64,000 bases of DNA from Trichostrongylus colubriformis (taxonomy: Eukaryota > Nematoda > Chromadorea > Rhabditida > Trichostrongylidae). Of this stretch, positions 33,263 through 45,682 are shown piece after piece (position 1 is the first letter of the stretch; each line of letters opens with the position of its first letter). The notes beneath the pieces were generated by a model. That model did not search any database, had not been told where the DNA came from, and saw only the letters and a program-made list of their open reading frames with translations. The DNA lies in the NCBI GenBank assembly GCA_963978905.1, contig OZ022256.1, positions 3,951,501 through 4,015,500 on the forward strand, written 5' to 3'. The translations under genes were made by a program, and so were the position numbers.

Positions 33263-35240
33263 TTGGCCAATCTACTATGGAGCTAGTCTAAAAGATTATC
33301 AGCAATACATGAAACATTAGAACACAAGACATTTGACGAGTAATTTCTACAGCGTATATTATTTATTTACTTATTTATGCATTCTGTCATCATAAATAAC
33401 CATCGCGACAAAGCTGTAGGTAGGACGACAGAAAAAAGTTGAACAAGAAGCATTCCCTATATTAGAGAACTAACGTAATTTCTTGAAACAAAAACATTTC
33501 AAATACTATAGATGAGAGAATTTTACATTGGGCTTAAAATTTAAAAAGAAAACGTCTGCATAAGCGAGACACGGATTTTAAAAAGGAATATGTTAAAGAG
33601 CTGATTCCCTATTAAGAAACCATTGCTTTCTCATATTAATTCTTCTGAATTAGAACCAGCATCAACGGAGAGCCACAGTATTCTTCAGAGGCGCAAATTT
33701 CTATTAAATCGCGGCGTACTCACCATTCATAGCGGACTTTACCCCAAATAGCCCAAGTTGATGCCCTCATATGCTGGTAATCGGTTTTATATTCGCTAGA
33801 CGGTGCAATTTAGGGGACCTGTAGGGTCAAATAAAGTCGAGGAAGGTGATGCAATATTCCCACCGACGTCGAAGCTCCTTTCGCTCCCTAGAATTAGGCT
33901 CAAGCGATGAGACAGATGCTTTGCAGATGCTTTTTCATGTAAGAGAAGAGGATATGAATTTTAGCTTAAGCCTAGAGAGAAAAGAGCTTCGACGTCGGCG
34001 AAAACTTCTTTTGCCGACTTTACTTGCCCCGTCTGCATGGGTGCCTGCCTGCGTAGTTTGGGGAAGTGGGAGGGAAGGGGGGGGGTGGGCCACTACACTG
34101 TGATCAGCGACCGGTGTTTTGCATAAACAACGGTCGCTGATCACAGATCTTTAGGCTGACGTTATACCTCGCAAGATGGCAAGCATCGTCTTTCGCACTC
34201 CCATTTGAACACGTTATTTCCCCACAACGCTGGCCTCTCACTTCTCACGCCGCAAATGGTAATCACTCCGGCAGAATAGCATACTCAAGTGGGAGTGCCA
34301 TAGCAAGAGTGACGCTAATAGAGGGGGCTGGGGCACTCACTGTCGCACTGCCAGGGAAGGAGCTTTGACGTCAACGCAAATTGCATCCCCCAACTTTATT
34401 TGACCCGCTCGACCACTTCTCACGCATGGAAATTGTTTCGCACCCCCCCCCCCCCCGGATTTCCATCTCCCGAATCGAACCTGATTCACACTTCCTCTCC
34501 CGCTTCATGAAAAACAACTAATGCTATTACGTGTTTGTGAAATGAATCATCTGGCAGCATCTTTTGCTTACCGTTGTAAGGTGCAATGGGATGGCACACA
34601 CGGTTATTACGCGTGAATGCGCAAGCACAAAGCTACTTTCAATCGGGTCATGCCTTGTGGTAAAGCGTGAAAAAACATCTCACAGAGAAGTATTTTCAGT
34701 CTCCTGCAAAAACCACTCTTTTCAGAAATCTGCAAAACCACAACACTTTATCATATAAATAAATATTCAGCAAGAAAGGAAAAATCAATCACACAAAGAC
34801 ACCACGTTGAATAAATTATCCACAAGCGAAATCACTGTAACACTTGATTAGAAACCAGCGCAACCTCTCACAGTTCCCGTGGTGAAAGAAAAAGAATGCA
34901 GACAAAGACTATTAAATAAATAGTGAAAAGATCTGAGGCCTAAAACCAAAACACGACAGACATTTAGGATATGAAGCCGATTGAGAGAACATGATCCACT
35001 TTTTCTTCACAACTACACTATCTGTCAACAGGTCAGGATTCTGCCACACCTTCCCAGTTGCGCTACGTATCACATTCGGTAAAGGACTAACCAACTAGAC
35101 AATAAATTATCATAGAAAGAACTTTTCAACATTAAGTTACAATATGCGAAAAAAAAAAACTGCTGGGGGATTAAGATCAGATTCTTCAGTCCTAAGAAGC
35201 AAGAAACGCTCCCAGACCGAACGTAGAGAATATTCTCACA
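33263..35240. other. Intergenic region between qns-1 copy B and tram-1
   Basis: The first ~530 bases are the 5' flank of copy B, the downstream edge of the duplicated unit near 33792. A large TIR element fills 33829-34402. From 34403 to 35240 there is a C-tract near 34443-34456 but no recognisable gene before the tram-1 stop codon. Confidence 0.6.
33829..34402. mobile_element. TIR element, family 4, long copy with central hairpin
   Basis: The ends are GGGTCAAATAAAGTCG and CAACTTTATTTGACCC, followed inward on both sides by a GATGCAAT block and GACGTCGAAGCTCC-like sequence. Inside, at about 34099-34146, is a perfect 15-bp stem TGTGATCAGCGACCG with a short loop. No coding frame is seen. The left half resembles the element at 14537-14690. 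Confidence 0.7.
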
Positions 35241-36495
35241 TTAGTTCGTCTTCTTCTTGCCCTTCTTCAAGTTGCCATCCGCCTCATCAGCTTGGTCATG
35301 TTCCTGAACGCAACACGAATTCACCCTAACCAACTCAAAATACAAAAAACTGCGTGTTGAAAGTGGCATCATTACTTACAGAGATTGTGTCGTCAGATTT
35401 TACTTTTTTGGCCTTTGGCTGAGGAGTCAATCGCTTAGTCTCAGTCTTGGACTTCCGGCTGGCACTTTCCCTGAAAATGAACGAGCTTTTGACATGAGAA
35501 GGATAACCGGCCATGAGACTTTGCCACTTTTGAGCACGCGATAAAATTATACTGAAGGAACACCAGGCCCTGATGGGTCTCATACGAGGACCAAAAAAAC
35601 AAGGCACTACTGCTTCAGAATCCGGGCTTTAGTAAAAACAGCACACTAAGAAGCAGGGTATACCAGGAGTCGATCGATAAGCGCTAGAATCTGCCTTCAA
35701 TAAACAGATGAGAAGTGAAGGGTATTTCGCAGCGAACTGGTATGAGGGAATGTGAAATAAATATCTTTTTGCTTCAAGTAAGAATAAATAGCAATGAAAT
35801 ACATTGCACTGTACGCCGGCTACAGTTACTGGTATTGCAGAGAGAAAAAAGGGGTCGTACTTGGTTACCGGTAGAGGAGGGGGTCGTACTAAAGCGGCTA
35901 TTTCCCTCGACACCTGGGAGTGTCCTGCTAAGACGGGATCGTTCCCTTACTGATCAAAAAATTCACCCGAGAAAAAATGGATTTGGTCGAGACGGCAATT
36001 TTCCACTTAACATTCACTAGAGATGGTAAAAAAATAAAAATAAACACAACAAATTTGGAAACAGTAACTCTACTGAAATGGAACTCACTTGAACCGCGCC
36101 ACGTGGAAGCTGGTGAAGTTCCATAGTTGGAACAACTGTAGCGAAAGAACAACAAGAAGACAATTCAGACTGGAATGATTAAAAATTGAAAAATCCTCCA
36201 AATACCAGTCAAACACGTAAGATTACTGAGACATATTACTTACCGAACATATGAAGTGTTATAGTTGCCGCTTGCTACATCTATGTATGCTGATTCAGAC
36301 TGACGTAGTCCATACCAGAATGTCATAACCGTAAGTACAGAGGAAGCCAAGCGGACGATGATGAAAACGATGTTCCATAATGTGAACCTACATCAGAAGT
36401 ACTGATTGTGAGTCCGAATGAACCTAACAGCAATCGATACAGAATTTGCGCGGTACAGCATGGGTAGAGAATCACTACTATATATAATCGGCTTA

Positions 36496-36529
<34 letters not shown>

Positions 36530-36539
36530 CTGTCTGTCC

Positions 36540-36570
<31 letters not shown>

Positions 36571-39500
36571 ACGAAATTCATATCTCGCGTCGCAGTAGAG
36601 CTGGGACCCTGAATTTTTAAAGTGATATAGGGGGTAGTAAGGGGACATCAATGGTGAGAAATCGGAAGTGATAGCAACTGATAAGGGCTGATAAGGAGCC
36701 TCGGAAGATGGCGGGAAAATCATATCTCGCGTCGCAGCAAAGCTGGGACACTGAATTTTTAAAGTGATATAGGGGGTAGTAAAGGGACATCAACGGTGAG
36801 GGAAAGGAAGTGATAGCAACTGATAAGGGGCTGATAAGGAGCTTCGGAAGGCGAATGGGGGAAAATCATATCTCGCGTCGCAGCAAAGCTGGGACACTGA
36901 ATTTTTAAAGTGGTATAGGGGGTAGTAAGGGGACATCAACGGTGAGGGAAAGGAAGTGATAGCAACTGATAAGGGGCTGATAAGGAGCTTCGGAAGGCGA
37001 ATGGGGGAAAATCATATCTCGCGTCGTAGCAAAGCTGGGACACTGAATTTTTAAAATGGTATAGGGGGTAGTAAGGGGACATCAACGGTGAGGGAACGGA
37101 AGTGATAGCAACTGATAAGGGGCTGATAAGGAGCCTCGGAAGGCGAATGGGGGGAATTCATATCTCGCGTCGCAGCAAAGCTGGGACACTGAATTTTTAA
37201 AGTGATATAGGGGGTAGTAAGTGGACATCAATGGTGAGAAATCGGAAGTGATAGCAACTGATAAGGGGCTGATAAGGAGCTTCGGAAGGCGAATGGGGGA
37301 AAATCATATCTCGCGTCGCAGCAAAGCTGGGACACTGAATTTTTAAAGTGATATAGGGGGTAGTAAGTGGACATCAATGGTGAGAAATCGGAAGTGATAG
37401 CAACTGATAAGGGGCTGATAAGGAGCTTCGGAAGGCGAATGGGGGAAAATCATATCTCGCGTCGCAGCAAAGCTGGGACACTGAATTTTTAAAGTGATAT
37501 AGGGTGTAGAAAGGGGACATCAACGGTGAGGGAACGGAAGTGATAGCAACTGATAAGGGGCTGATAAGGAGCTTCGGAAGGCGAATGGGGGAAAATCATA
37601 TCTCGCGTCGCAGCAAAGCTGGGACACTGAATTTTTAAAGTGATATAGGGGGTAGTAAGTGGACATCAATGGTGAGAAATCGGAAGTGATAGCAACTGAT
37701 AAGGGGCTGATAAGGAGCTTCGGAAGGCGAATGGGGGAAAATCATATCTCGCGTCGCAGCAAAGCTGGGACACTGAATTTTTAAAGTGATATAGGGTGTA
37801 GAAAGGGGACATCAACGGTGAGGGAACGGAAGTGATAGCAACTGATAAGGGGCTGATAAGGAGCTTCGGAAGGCGAATGGGGGAAAATCATATCTCGCGT
37901 CGCAGCAAAGCTGGGACACTGAATTTTTAAAGTGATATAGGGGGTAGTAAGTGGACATCAATGGTGAGAAATCGGAAGTGATAGCAACTGATAAGGGGCT
38001 GATAAGGAGCTTCGGAAGGCGAATGGGGGAAAATCATATCTCGCGTCGCAGCAAAGCTGGGACACTGAATTTTTAAAGTGATATAGGGTGTAGAAAGGGG
38101 ACATCAACGGTGAGGGAACGGAAGTGATAGCAACTGATAAGGGGCTGATAAGGAGCTTCGGAAGGCGAGTGGGGGAAAATCATATCTCGCGTCGCAGCAA
38201 AGCTGGGACACTGAATTTTTAAAGTGATATAGGGTGTAGAAAGGGGACATCAATGGTGAGGAATCGGAAGTGATAGCATCTGATAAGGGGCTGATAAGGA
38301 GCTTCGGAAGGCGAATGGGGGAAAATCATATGTCGCGTCGCAGCAAAGCTGGGACCCTGAATTTTTAAAGTGATATAGGGTGTAGAAAGGGGACATCAAT
38401 GGTGAGGAATCGGAAGTGATAGCATCTGATAAGAGGCTGATAAGGAGCTTCGGAAGGCGAATGGGGGTATTCATATCTCGCGTCGCAGCAAAGCTGGGAC
38501 ATTGAATTTTTAAAGTGATATAGGGGGTAGTAAGGAGACATCAATGGTGAGGAATCGGAAGTGATAGCATCTGATAAGGGGCTGATAAGAAGCTTCGGAA
38601 GGCGAATGGGGGAAATTCATATGTCGCGTCGCAGCAAAGCTGGGACCCTGAATTTTTAAAGTGATATAGGGTGTAGAAAGGGGACATCAATGGTGAGGAA
38701 TCGGAAGTGATAGCATCTGATAAGGGGCTGATAAGGAGCTTCGGAAGGCGAATGGGGGTATTCATATCTCGCGTCGCAGCAAAGCTGGGACATTGAATTT
38801 TTTAAGTGATATAGGGGGTAGTAAGGGGACATCAATGGTGAGGAATCGGAAGTGATAGCAACTGATAAGGGCTGATCCGATAAAAATAATAGCATCACAT
38901 ACCAATACCGACTTCTTCCTCTTACATCACAATCTTACCCTTAGGTACAAACGCAGCAGAGGAACCCCCATTTATTGAACAAGTGATGGTAGAATTGTGC
39001 CGGCTTTGCTGAAGGGTAGATATGCCCCAACAGCCGAGAGTCGCCCCCTATAAGGCCGGCGCAGCCGCCCCCCCCCCCCCCCCCCCCCCCCCAGGCCGCC
39101 GAAGGCGGCCTTCCGGGGCCGGCGAAGCCGGCCCGGACCAGTCGGATTGGCCGGCGTCAGCCGGCCAAGCCGACTGGTTTCATATATTTCTCTCCGAAGT
39201 TGAAAAGACGCCCTTCCCACAGTTTAGAGGTCGCACCCGTGTATAAGAAGTTGTTGTTCAATGGTGCTCCATTGATGACATGTTACACAGATTTCAGCAT
39301 TTCCAGCTTTTAAATGTTCGATGTAGGAAGAAAAACTGACGAAAGTATGAACAAAAAATTCGCATAAGCAAATAAGACCATTTTTAGAACCAAAATTTGC
39401 CCACTTTTCCCTCATTTGATTACAGTTGAAGGGATTAGAGAAAAATGAACTAGAACTCCCAACCATAACCAATGGGCCCCTTCACTCTTAACAAAAACCA

Positions 39501-42500
39501 AAACATCGAAGATGAAATTGAATTTAGTGTGAAGGAAACATTAAGAGTAAAAAGCAGACCTACGACCTAGTAAACATGTTTGTATAGATCAAGAGAAAGT
39601 GTTTATCGAACGGCGCAATCTCGCGCCACTGCGGCTAGCTCGTGTACCTCATGGGTAATATCGTAAGAGTTGAAGAAGTCATATCAAGCACGAAATTTCC
39701 TTCCTTTCCCACTTCAGCCATAAATTACTTTTAATCTCCCACCTTTTGTGAACATCGTTTTCTACCTCTCACGCGGACAAATTTTCACTTTTTTAACTAT
39801 CAGTTTTACACAAAAATGGGTCCCTCTAACAAGCTGTAAGGGAGCGTGACAGATGGGTGAAGAGGAAAGAACGATGAAGGATCAGTGGGGAGACTGATAA
39901 GCGAGATAGAGTGTATTTGATGCCTGATAAAATTATTCTTCCCCTCTGTTGTGTGCCTACACATCTTAACTCAAACATATGGAGAAGCAAGGTTGAAAAG
40001 ATGAGCATTTGTAAGAAAAGAAGAAGGATGGCACGGATGGCAACAACTTACCCATTCTTGGCAATTTCTTTCTTCTCTAGGAAATGAAGAAGGCGAGCAA
40101 AGTGGAAGATAGTCTGTGATGCATACTCCAGGGCTAGGAGAACAACAGCGAACCGCATGAAGCTACAAAAGTCAAAGATTAGACCCCATAAAATATGATT
40201 AGCAAACTCAAAAACAGCGAGAATCAATGTACTACCGCAAATACTAATGAAGCTCACTTCATAATGTAGGCGGCGCTAATGAAACAAATGTGAATAACGG
40301 ACAAAATAGTTCGCTGTCTAATTTCATCAGATTTCATCTTTTGAAAGTAGAACTCGGGAAACTGATGAATCCAATATGATATCTAAAAGTATTACATTGG
40401 AGGAAACCAACAAAGACGAATTCGAGAGAAACTTATCAAAACTCAGTACCTGAAGGATGGCAAAAAGTTTCATATTAAGATTCATCCAACGGTGCTCTTC
40501 GGGATAACCCAGCCAAATCCTGCAAGTAAATATGACGGAATCTATTTGAATATTAGGATTCTTGACGATGAATCAAAAGTTCTGGACGCACCGTTTCACA
40601 TCTGTGTAATTTTGCACAAAATCCATAATAACGTAAACAGCATGACAAGCAGAATACAGGGCAAATAGTGACATGTGACCGGATTCAGTGAACTTGAACG
40701 TTTTCACCTTCGAGAGACGAGCCTAAGAAGGATCCTTCTGAGATACATGGAGACATATACGATCCCTACCGAATATTTGAGATTTTCCTGGTACTTTTCG
40801 ACAATGGTTTGGTTGTGTGTATTATCAGCCCAGCAAACTCCCGTCAAACAGATATACAAGCCACACAACCAGGATGCAAATATGCAATGGTGAAAACAAT
40901 TGCGAGCGGAAATAGAGGAAGCAATCACCAAACCATACCTAGCAAATAGATGCAGTCAAGGTGGAAGGTATGGAGGAGAAATACGCGTGCATTAAAACAA
41001 ATTGACAGAAACGGCCACGTAAAGGTTCAAATTTCCAGAATCGGGTTGAGTGAAGTGCATGTGTATTAGTCGAATAACAGATGAGGAGCATGAACGAACT
41101 GAGCAGAGTACTGTGAGGCATGAAGTGGAACATGACCACTATTTCAGTCAAAATCTCCGCTAGATAAGTGAACCAACCTTCCTCTGTAGCTTATCCAAGA
41201 TGTACTCTTGGATGACAGCGTGTACTACAATCCATGCAACAGAGTAGAACAAGATAGTGAAAATATCGGCGGGGCCATTACGGTAAAGCGTGGAGCTAGC
41301 TGGGCCTGGAAATGAATAAACGGATTCTTGAAATCAAAGTATATTTAAAACTAATAGCTGCGATGGATTAAAGGCATGAAAAACATGCGGATGTTCACAT
41401 GTCATCACTCATGTGTAGCAGAGAGGATGGATGCATAACGCGTACAGGCTCAATGCGCTCACTCTTTCAAACTATCTGTGAAGAAATAAAATTGATCATC
41501 CTCTAAACGGAAATACAGTTCGTGGCTTGAACAATTTTACGACCGAAAATCTCATGGATAGTGCCGTTGTCTTGGCCCGTTCATCACTCAAAAATAGTTA
41601 GGAGCCAGTGTTCTTCAACAATTTTTTACAGGAACCGAGCACGCACAAATATGAGAGCGCCGCACTCATCGAATAGTTACTCCTGCATATCATAAATGAA
41701 GTACTCAACCCCATATATAGGTTCTCTACCACCGGATAATAATAGGCTGATAAAGGTAAGGCCACCGTCAGTTTTCGCGATTTTGCGAAAGTCGCGGCTT
41801 CTCACGCGAAGTTTCAGCAGTTGGAGTTGCAAGATTTCAAGGTAGTAGTATTGCTGCGCAAGTGCGACACCGCAAAACCGCAGGGTCACGAAATCACGAA
41901 GTTTGACGGATATCTTACACCTCAGTCCTGAAGCTGTTCCAGAAAATCAATGTGCAAACAGAACCTGGTCAAAACCTTTGGAGAGAGCATTCATCTCGAA
42001 AAAAAACAGCTTGGAAAATTTTCAATGTTTGGGAGAAGAAACAAACCTAGCTCTGTTGTGACGTTGACAGTTTCGTTGTACTGAGGGGCCACGAAAAGAG
42101 CGCACGTAGGCGCTGACAACTGTAAGAAGCCATGATGAGCTGAGATAGCGAAGGCATTCAAAAAATGAAAAACACATTAAACACGCCATGTTCGACTTTC
42201 TACGAATCTCGGCATTGCTTCAATTGTAGTATACTGTGTTTAACTGCTTGGAGCTTGTTAATTCTTTATTGGCTAACGTTTCGGCGAGTTCGCCTTCTTC
42301 GGAGCCTATTTGTTTTCAAGTAGGATGAAATTTACCAGCGAAGAATTCCAGACCAAAAAAAAAAAAGCCTGTAGTTGGACAAAATTCACCTCGCTGGAGA
42401 GGGCATAGAGATACTGGCTACCAGATTACATCATTTTATACAAATTCTGAGGTAAGGGCGGCCTGATATTTTGAAATCAGCAAATCCAAATTCGAATTCG

Positions 42501-43556
42501 ATGCTGTCGCAATCAATGAAGAAGGGGAGACATTTCATAAAAACATGAGCAATCAAGCATCTCTGATCAATCTTTGAGGAGCCAATCTGCACATTCGAGC
42601 GTATATTTTTGTTGAAACCCTCGTGTATGAAGGGGTTCCTTCTACCCCCCCCCCCTTCTCCCGAGGCTTGGATAAAATAGCGTCTCTATTGGGACGCCTC
42701 TACTGCTCACCGATAGAAATCAAATCTATAGCAAAAACACCTTAAGGGAGTTCCCGAAAAATTACGTTTAGCTTAACAATGAAGGTTTCGAGGGTGCGCA
42801 ATCTAATCCGACTCCTTACAAGTTTGTCAAATCTTTATCATTATCTCACCACCCAAGCGACCCTTTGTGCGAGATAATTACAGCACATCACACCCGCATT
42901 ATTCTTATCACAACTTTTAATGAGCCCAGTCTTTCAGGCACGATTATCCGCTCGTTTCTGGTGGATGAACGAAAAAGAAAGGACATATATCATGGACAAA
43001 GTTAATGAAATTTGCTGTGCATAAGCGTGGAGTAGTTCAATGGTGAGCCATCATCAAGTCTCTTTTTTCCATCCCAGGACGGATTGTTTCATGCATATCA
43101 TCCCTGAGAAAGCCGCTATACATTATATACACTTTGCAGTTCGCTTGGAGCTTGAGTGAACAGTGGATACATATTGATCCGACCATTCCTCGGAATCGCA
43201 AAACCCTTGGATGGAAGCGCATCCACCTAAAGATAGATGGCTCGCAAGATGTGAATGTGAAGTTAATTATTCACAATGCTCGTGTGCATTCATGCTACTT
43301 AGGGAAATTAAAGGGACTATTAAGTGATGCGATCCACGCCTAGAAACGACCAGCATACTTTGCCCCAGAAAAACAAGCTAGTTTCATAAAAAAAGGACAC
43401 AAAACTTACAGGAAACATGAGACCGATGATGAAAACCATCAGCACACAGCTCATAATATCGCCATGATTCAAGATGATAAATTCATGGCTAAAAATTGGT
43501 GGAGTGGCCTTTTTGTGTCGACCTCCAGCTGTCGCACGCCGTGTTTCTACACCCAT
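35241..43556 (-). CDS. tram-1: TRAM-family ER translocon-associated membrane protein, 11 exons
   Basis: Exons in reading order: 43556-43410, 42119-42047, 41305-41178, 40722-40592, 40519-40450, 40382-40258, 40162-40052, 36387-36244, 36169-36089, 35470-35380, 35303-35241 (TAA); 387 residues, similar to vertebrate TRAM1 (~374). TRAM helps nascent secretory and membrane proteins cross or enter the ER membrane beside Sec61. The N-terminus [19 protein letters not shown] matches the family signature. A glycosylation-type lumenal loop (YNETVNVT), [12 protein letters not shown], the FTESGH segment, and several hydrophobic spans of the TLC domain follow. The cytosolic tail is Lys-rich and ends KKGKKKTN. 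The acceptor CATTCCAG lies immediately before AATG, suggesting trans-splicing. Intron 7 (3.7 kb) contains the tandem array. Confidence 0.94.
36497..36570. repeat. CTGT tetranucleotide microsatellite
   Basis: About 18 repeats of CTGT with occasional CCGT variants directly precede the 146-bp tandem array in tram-1 intron 7. Open frames across it are only repeat translation. Confidence 0.95.
36574..38875. repeat. Tandem array, 16 copies of a ~146-bp unit, in tram-1 intron 7
   Basis: Each unit contains ATATCTCGCGTCGCAGCAAA, GGGACACTGAATTTTTAAAG, GATATAGGG, GACATCAA and CTGATAAGGAGC, with unit starts every ~146 bases (36865, 37011 and so on). Variant types alternate: GTAGTAAGTGG with GAGAAATCGG, versus GTAGAAAGGGG with GAGGGAACGG. 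This gives a ~292-bp dimer between about 37450 and 38180, and a second alternating pair (ATATGTCGCG versus ATATCTCGCG) near the end. First and last copies are the most divergent. It is not a CRISPR: there are no unique spacers. Confidence 0.95.
39040..39185. repeat. C-homopolymer and GC-rich short palindromes in tram-1 intron 7
   Basis: A run of about 25 C begins at 39068. It is followed by nested palindromes GGCCGCCGAAGGCGGCC and GGGCCGGCGAAGCCGGCCC and then GACCAGTCGGATTGGCCGGC. The composition is strikingly different from the surrounding AT-rich intron. It may be a transposon terminus; the family is not recognised. Confidence 0.6.
41765..41909. mobile_element. MITE-like element, family 6, copy 1 (tram-1 intron 2)
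   Basis: The left end CCGTCAGTTTTCGCGATTTT is mirrored by ATCACGAAGTTTGACGG on the right. A related sequence at 47755-47872 has ACTTTGCGATTTTGCGACG and CGCAAAATCGCGAAGTCTGA ends. Confidence 0.5.
42271..42306 (-). ncRNA. Hammerhead-ribozyme-like motif, isolated Penelope terminal fragment
   Basis: On the minus strand the order is GGC (stem I), core CCGAAGA, a 5-bp stem II GGCGA/UCGCC with an AC loop, GAAAC, GUUA, then GCC pairing back to stem I. This matches the minimal hammerhead arrangement of Penelope-like elements, except that the core has CCGA instead of CUGA, which should weaken or kill cleavage. It lies in intron 1 of tram-1 with no adjacent RT, so it looks like a leftover terminal repeat. 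Confidence 0.55.
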
Positions 43557-44239
43557 TCTGGAATGAAGCCACAAATCAGAAAAAAAGGAAAAGAATAAGG
43601 ATAAGGAACACGTTGTAACAGCGGCACGTTACGATCAGCAAAAAGAAATCGACATGACAGCTGGATTAAAAAAGCTACCGCGTCATAAGATCTACAAGAA
43701 CACTTTCTAACGCACCTCGTTCCACCCACTTCTCTCGAAACAACAAATTACTCAAGTGTTTGATGAAGTGAGGTAATTAGTTAATAAAAATTGACAGACC
43801 TCCTTATTTCACCGTTATAGCCGAGCGATGAAAAATGATTTTGAAACAAGAATAAGATAAACGTAGATTGATGGGCAGAAACAAAAATGAAACGTTTTAG
43901 CAAAACTTTTGAAGCAACCGCTTGACAGCTGTGCCAAGAAAAACCACTCGCAATACCCAGCCATGGCATTCTTGGCTACATAACCACTCATAATGGGAAT
44001 GTGGAAGTGGAAATAGCATGGGAAAACTCCCACAACAATGAAACTTGCTCAATGTTTCAAAATTACATTGCAACTTCCACGAAACAGTACCGGGAGCCTC
44101 ACAAGCACAGCGCGGAAGGCGACAGCCGCCACGATGCGGCGGTCCTGGCACGAGGGAGGTGGTTGCAGTTCGGTTACGGTAGATCGGCGGCAATGCGCAG
44201 GGACCTTCCGCTGGGATTCGCTGGGTTTTTGGGGTGTAT

Positions 44240-44413
44240 GTCGTTTGGCGCGACCTCGGCAGCTAATTTTCCAATGGGTCGCAGGGGCCATTGCTCATCG
44301 TTGGGGGCGTGTCCTTCGCCGTCTGGGCTCTCCGGATTTGCCTAAGCCTTTTAAGGGGAGGAGCTTTGGCAGCGCCCCGTTGGAAAATTAGCTGCAGAGG
44401 CCGCGCCAAACGA
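44240..44413. mobile_element. MITE-like element, family 2, copy 2
   Basis: The ends GTCGTTTGGCGCG and CGCGCCAAACGAC and the subterminal GCTAATTTTCCAATGGG / inverse match the element at 5056-5201. The interior shares CCTAAGCCTTTT and GGAGGAGCTTTGGCAG. Confidence 0.8.
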
Positions 44414-45016
44414 CCGTCTCCCGGTTTTTGCTGTCGTTCATCCTCCGGGAGGTTTATATAAGTCGGGCAGTGCCGTAGAGTTCAGAGATGGAGCTCGGCT
44501 CACTTGACGCACGTCTTTAGCCCGTGGGTTAAATAGGAAGGGGGGACAGTGATCATGCGAACTTCACCCTTGTAGTTGGATTTTACCACCGCATGTGTGT
44601 GGAAATGTTGCTGGATTGCAGTGAAAAATAGAATAAGGCCAGTATTAGCGTAGGAGTATCCGATACGACGTTGCGAGCAGTGCACGCGCGGCATTTTCTC
44701 GCGGATGGCCCGGCGGGAAGTGAAGCTGCGAATCGCGCGTGGGAACGCCACATTGGTTGATCCTGCAACACGTACGGGAAAAGTTTCGCATTCTCCAATT
44801 TTATCGGTTTTATTCTGATTGTAGATCTCACAGTAAAATTCAAAAATGAGACGAAAATCCCAGGTGTGCAGCGTTAGTTGTTCCTTTGTCTGTTCTGCAC
44901 CATTTCATTCATGGCCACTGAGGTATTCGAATGCACTTTTGATCTACACGATTACATAGGCTGTTCATACTCGGCGACGCGATCACGGTCACATCGCTGA
45001 CCGTGCGACCAGTGCA

Positions 45017-45186
45017 CTAAAGCTGCGTTCATCCTTGCGGTGTGGGTGGCACAGCGTGCTGCGTCTCGGCCTGTGCCACCTTGTCTCGTTGCCTGCGTCG
45101 TCTTTGCACCTCCCCAATGGCACGCTGATTTGCTTCTGGGAGCGCAGCCACGCTTTGTCGGCGCAAAGTATGGACGCGGCCTGTTA
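45017..45186. mobile_element. GC-rich hairpin MITE, family 5, degraded copy
   Basis: The left arm is CTGCGTTCATCCTTGCGG and the right arm GCGCAAAGTATGGACGCGGC, clearly related to the perfect copies in qns-1. The interior has diverged. Confidence 0.6.
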
Positions 45187-45682
45187 GCTGTGCGTTATTG
45201 GAGAAGGGAAATCAGGACTGTGAAACTGTATGTCAGATGTCTTTCTGGTTCTGTCGTGAATTGTGTCGCACGCTGACGCTGAAAGACGGGACTGACGCTC
45301 CTTCGCGTAACCTGATTCAATGTAGTACTGTCCTGACAAGCCTCGCTGTAGCAGCGACCCAGCCGAAAGTATGAACGCACCTATGCAGTGACCATTCTGC
45401 TCATGTAAGCGCTTACATTCGAAGGATTTCTAGTACACAGATGCTTGAAAAGTAAAAATATCACAGCATCGAAGCACAAACAATACCATCTGATGGTGGT
45501 TGGTTACATCTCCTGTGTATCACAGTATCTGCCCCTCATGAAGAGACCTATTGGCCAGACATTTGGCTGTCCGCAACAGCAGAAAGAGGAACTCAAAACT
45601 GTTGAGTTTTTATGAAAAAGGAGAATGAAGCTCATTGTGATAATTCCATGAGAAATCATCTAATGCTGCATTCATTGGTTAG

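Noticed and set aside
36393..36723. Open frames across the CTGT repeat encoding runs of Arg-Thr-Asp-Gln
   Set aside because: They are translations of a microsatellite and have no splice or domain support.
36574..38875. CRISPR-like array
   Set aside because: Units are contiguous 146-bp tandem repeats without unique spacers, in a eukaryotic intron.
38250..38898. Repeated minus-strand frames of 74-80 codons in the tandem array
   Set aside because: The same frame recurs because the 146-bp unit repeats; it is not a gene family.
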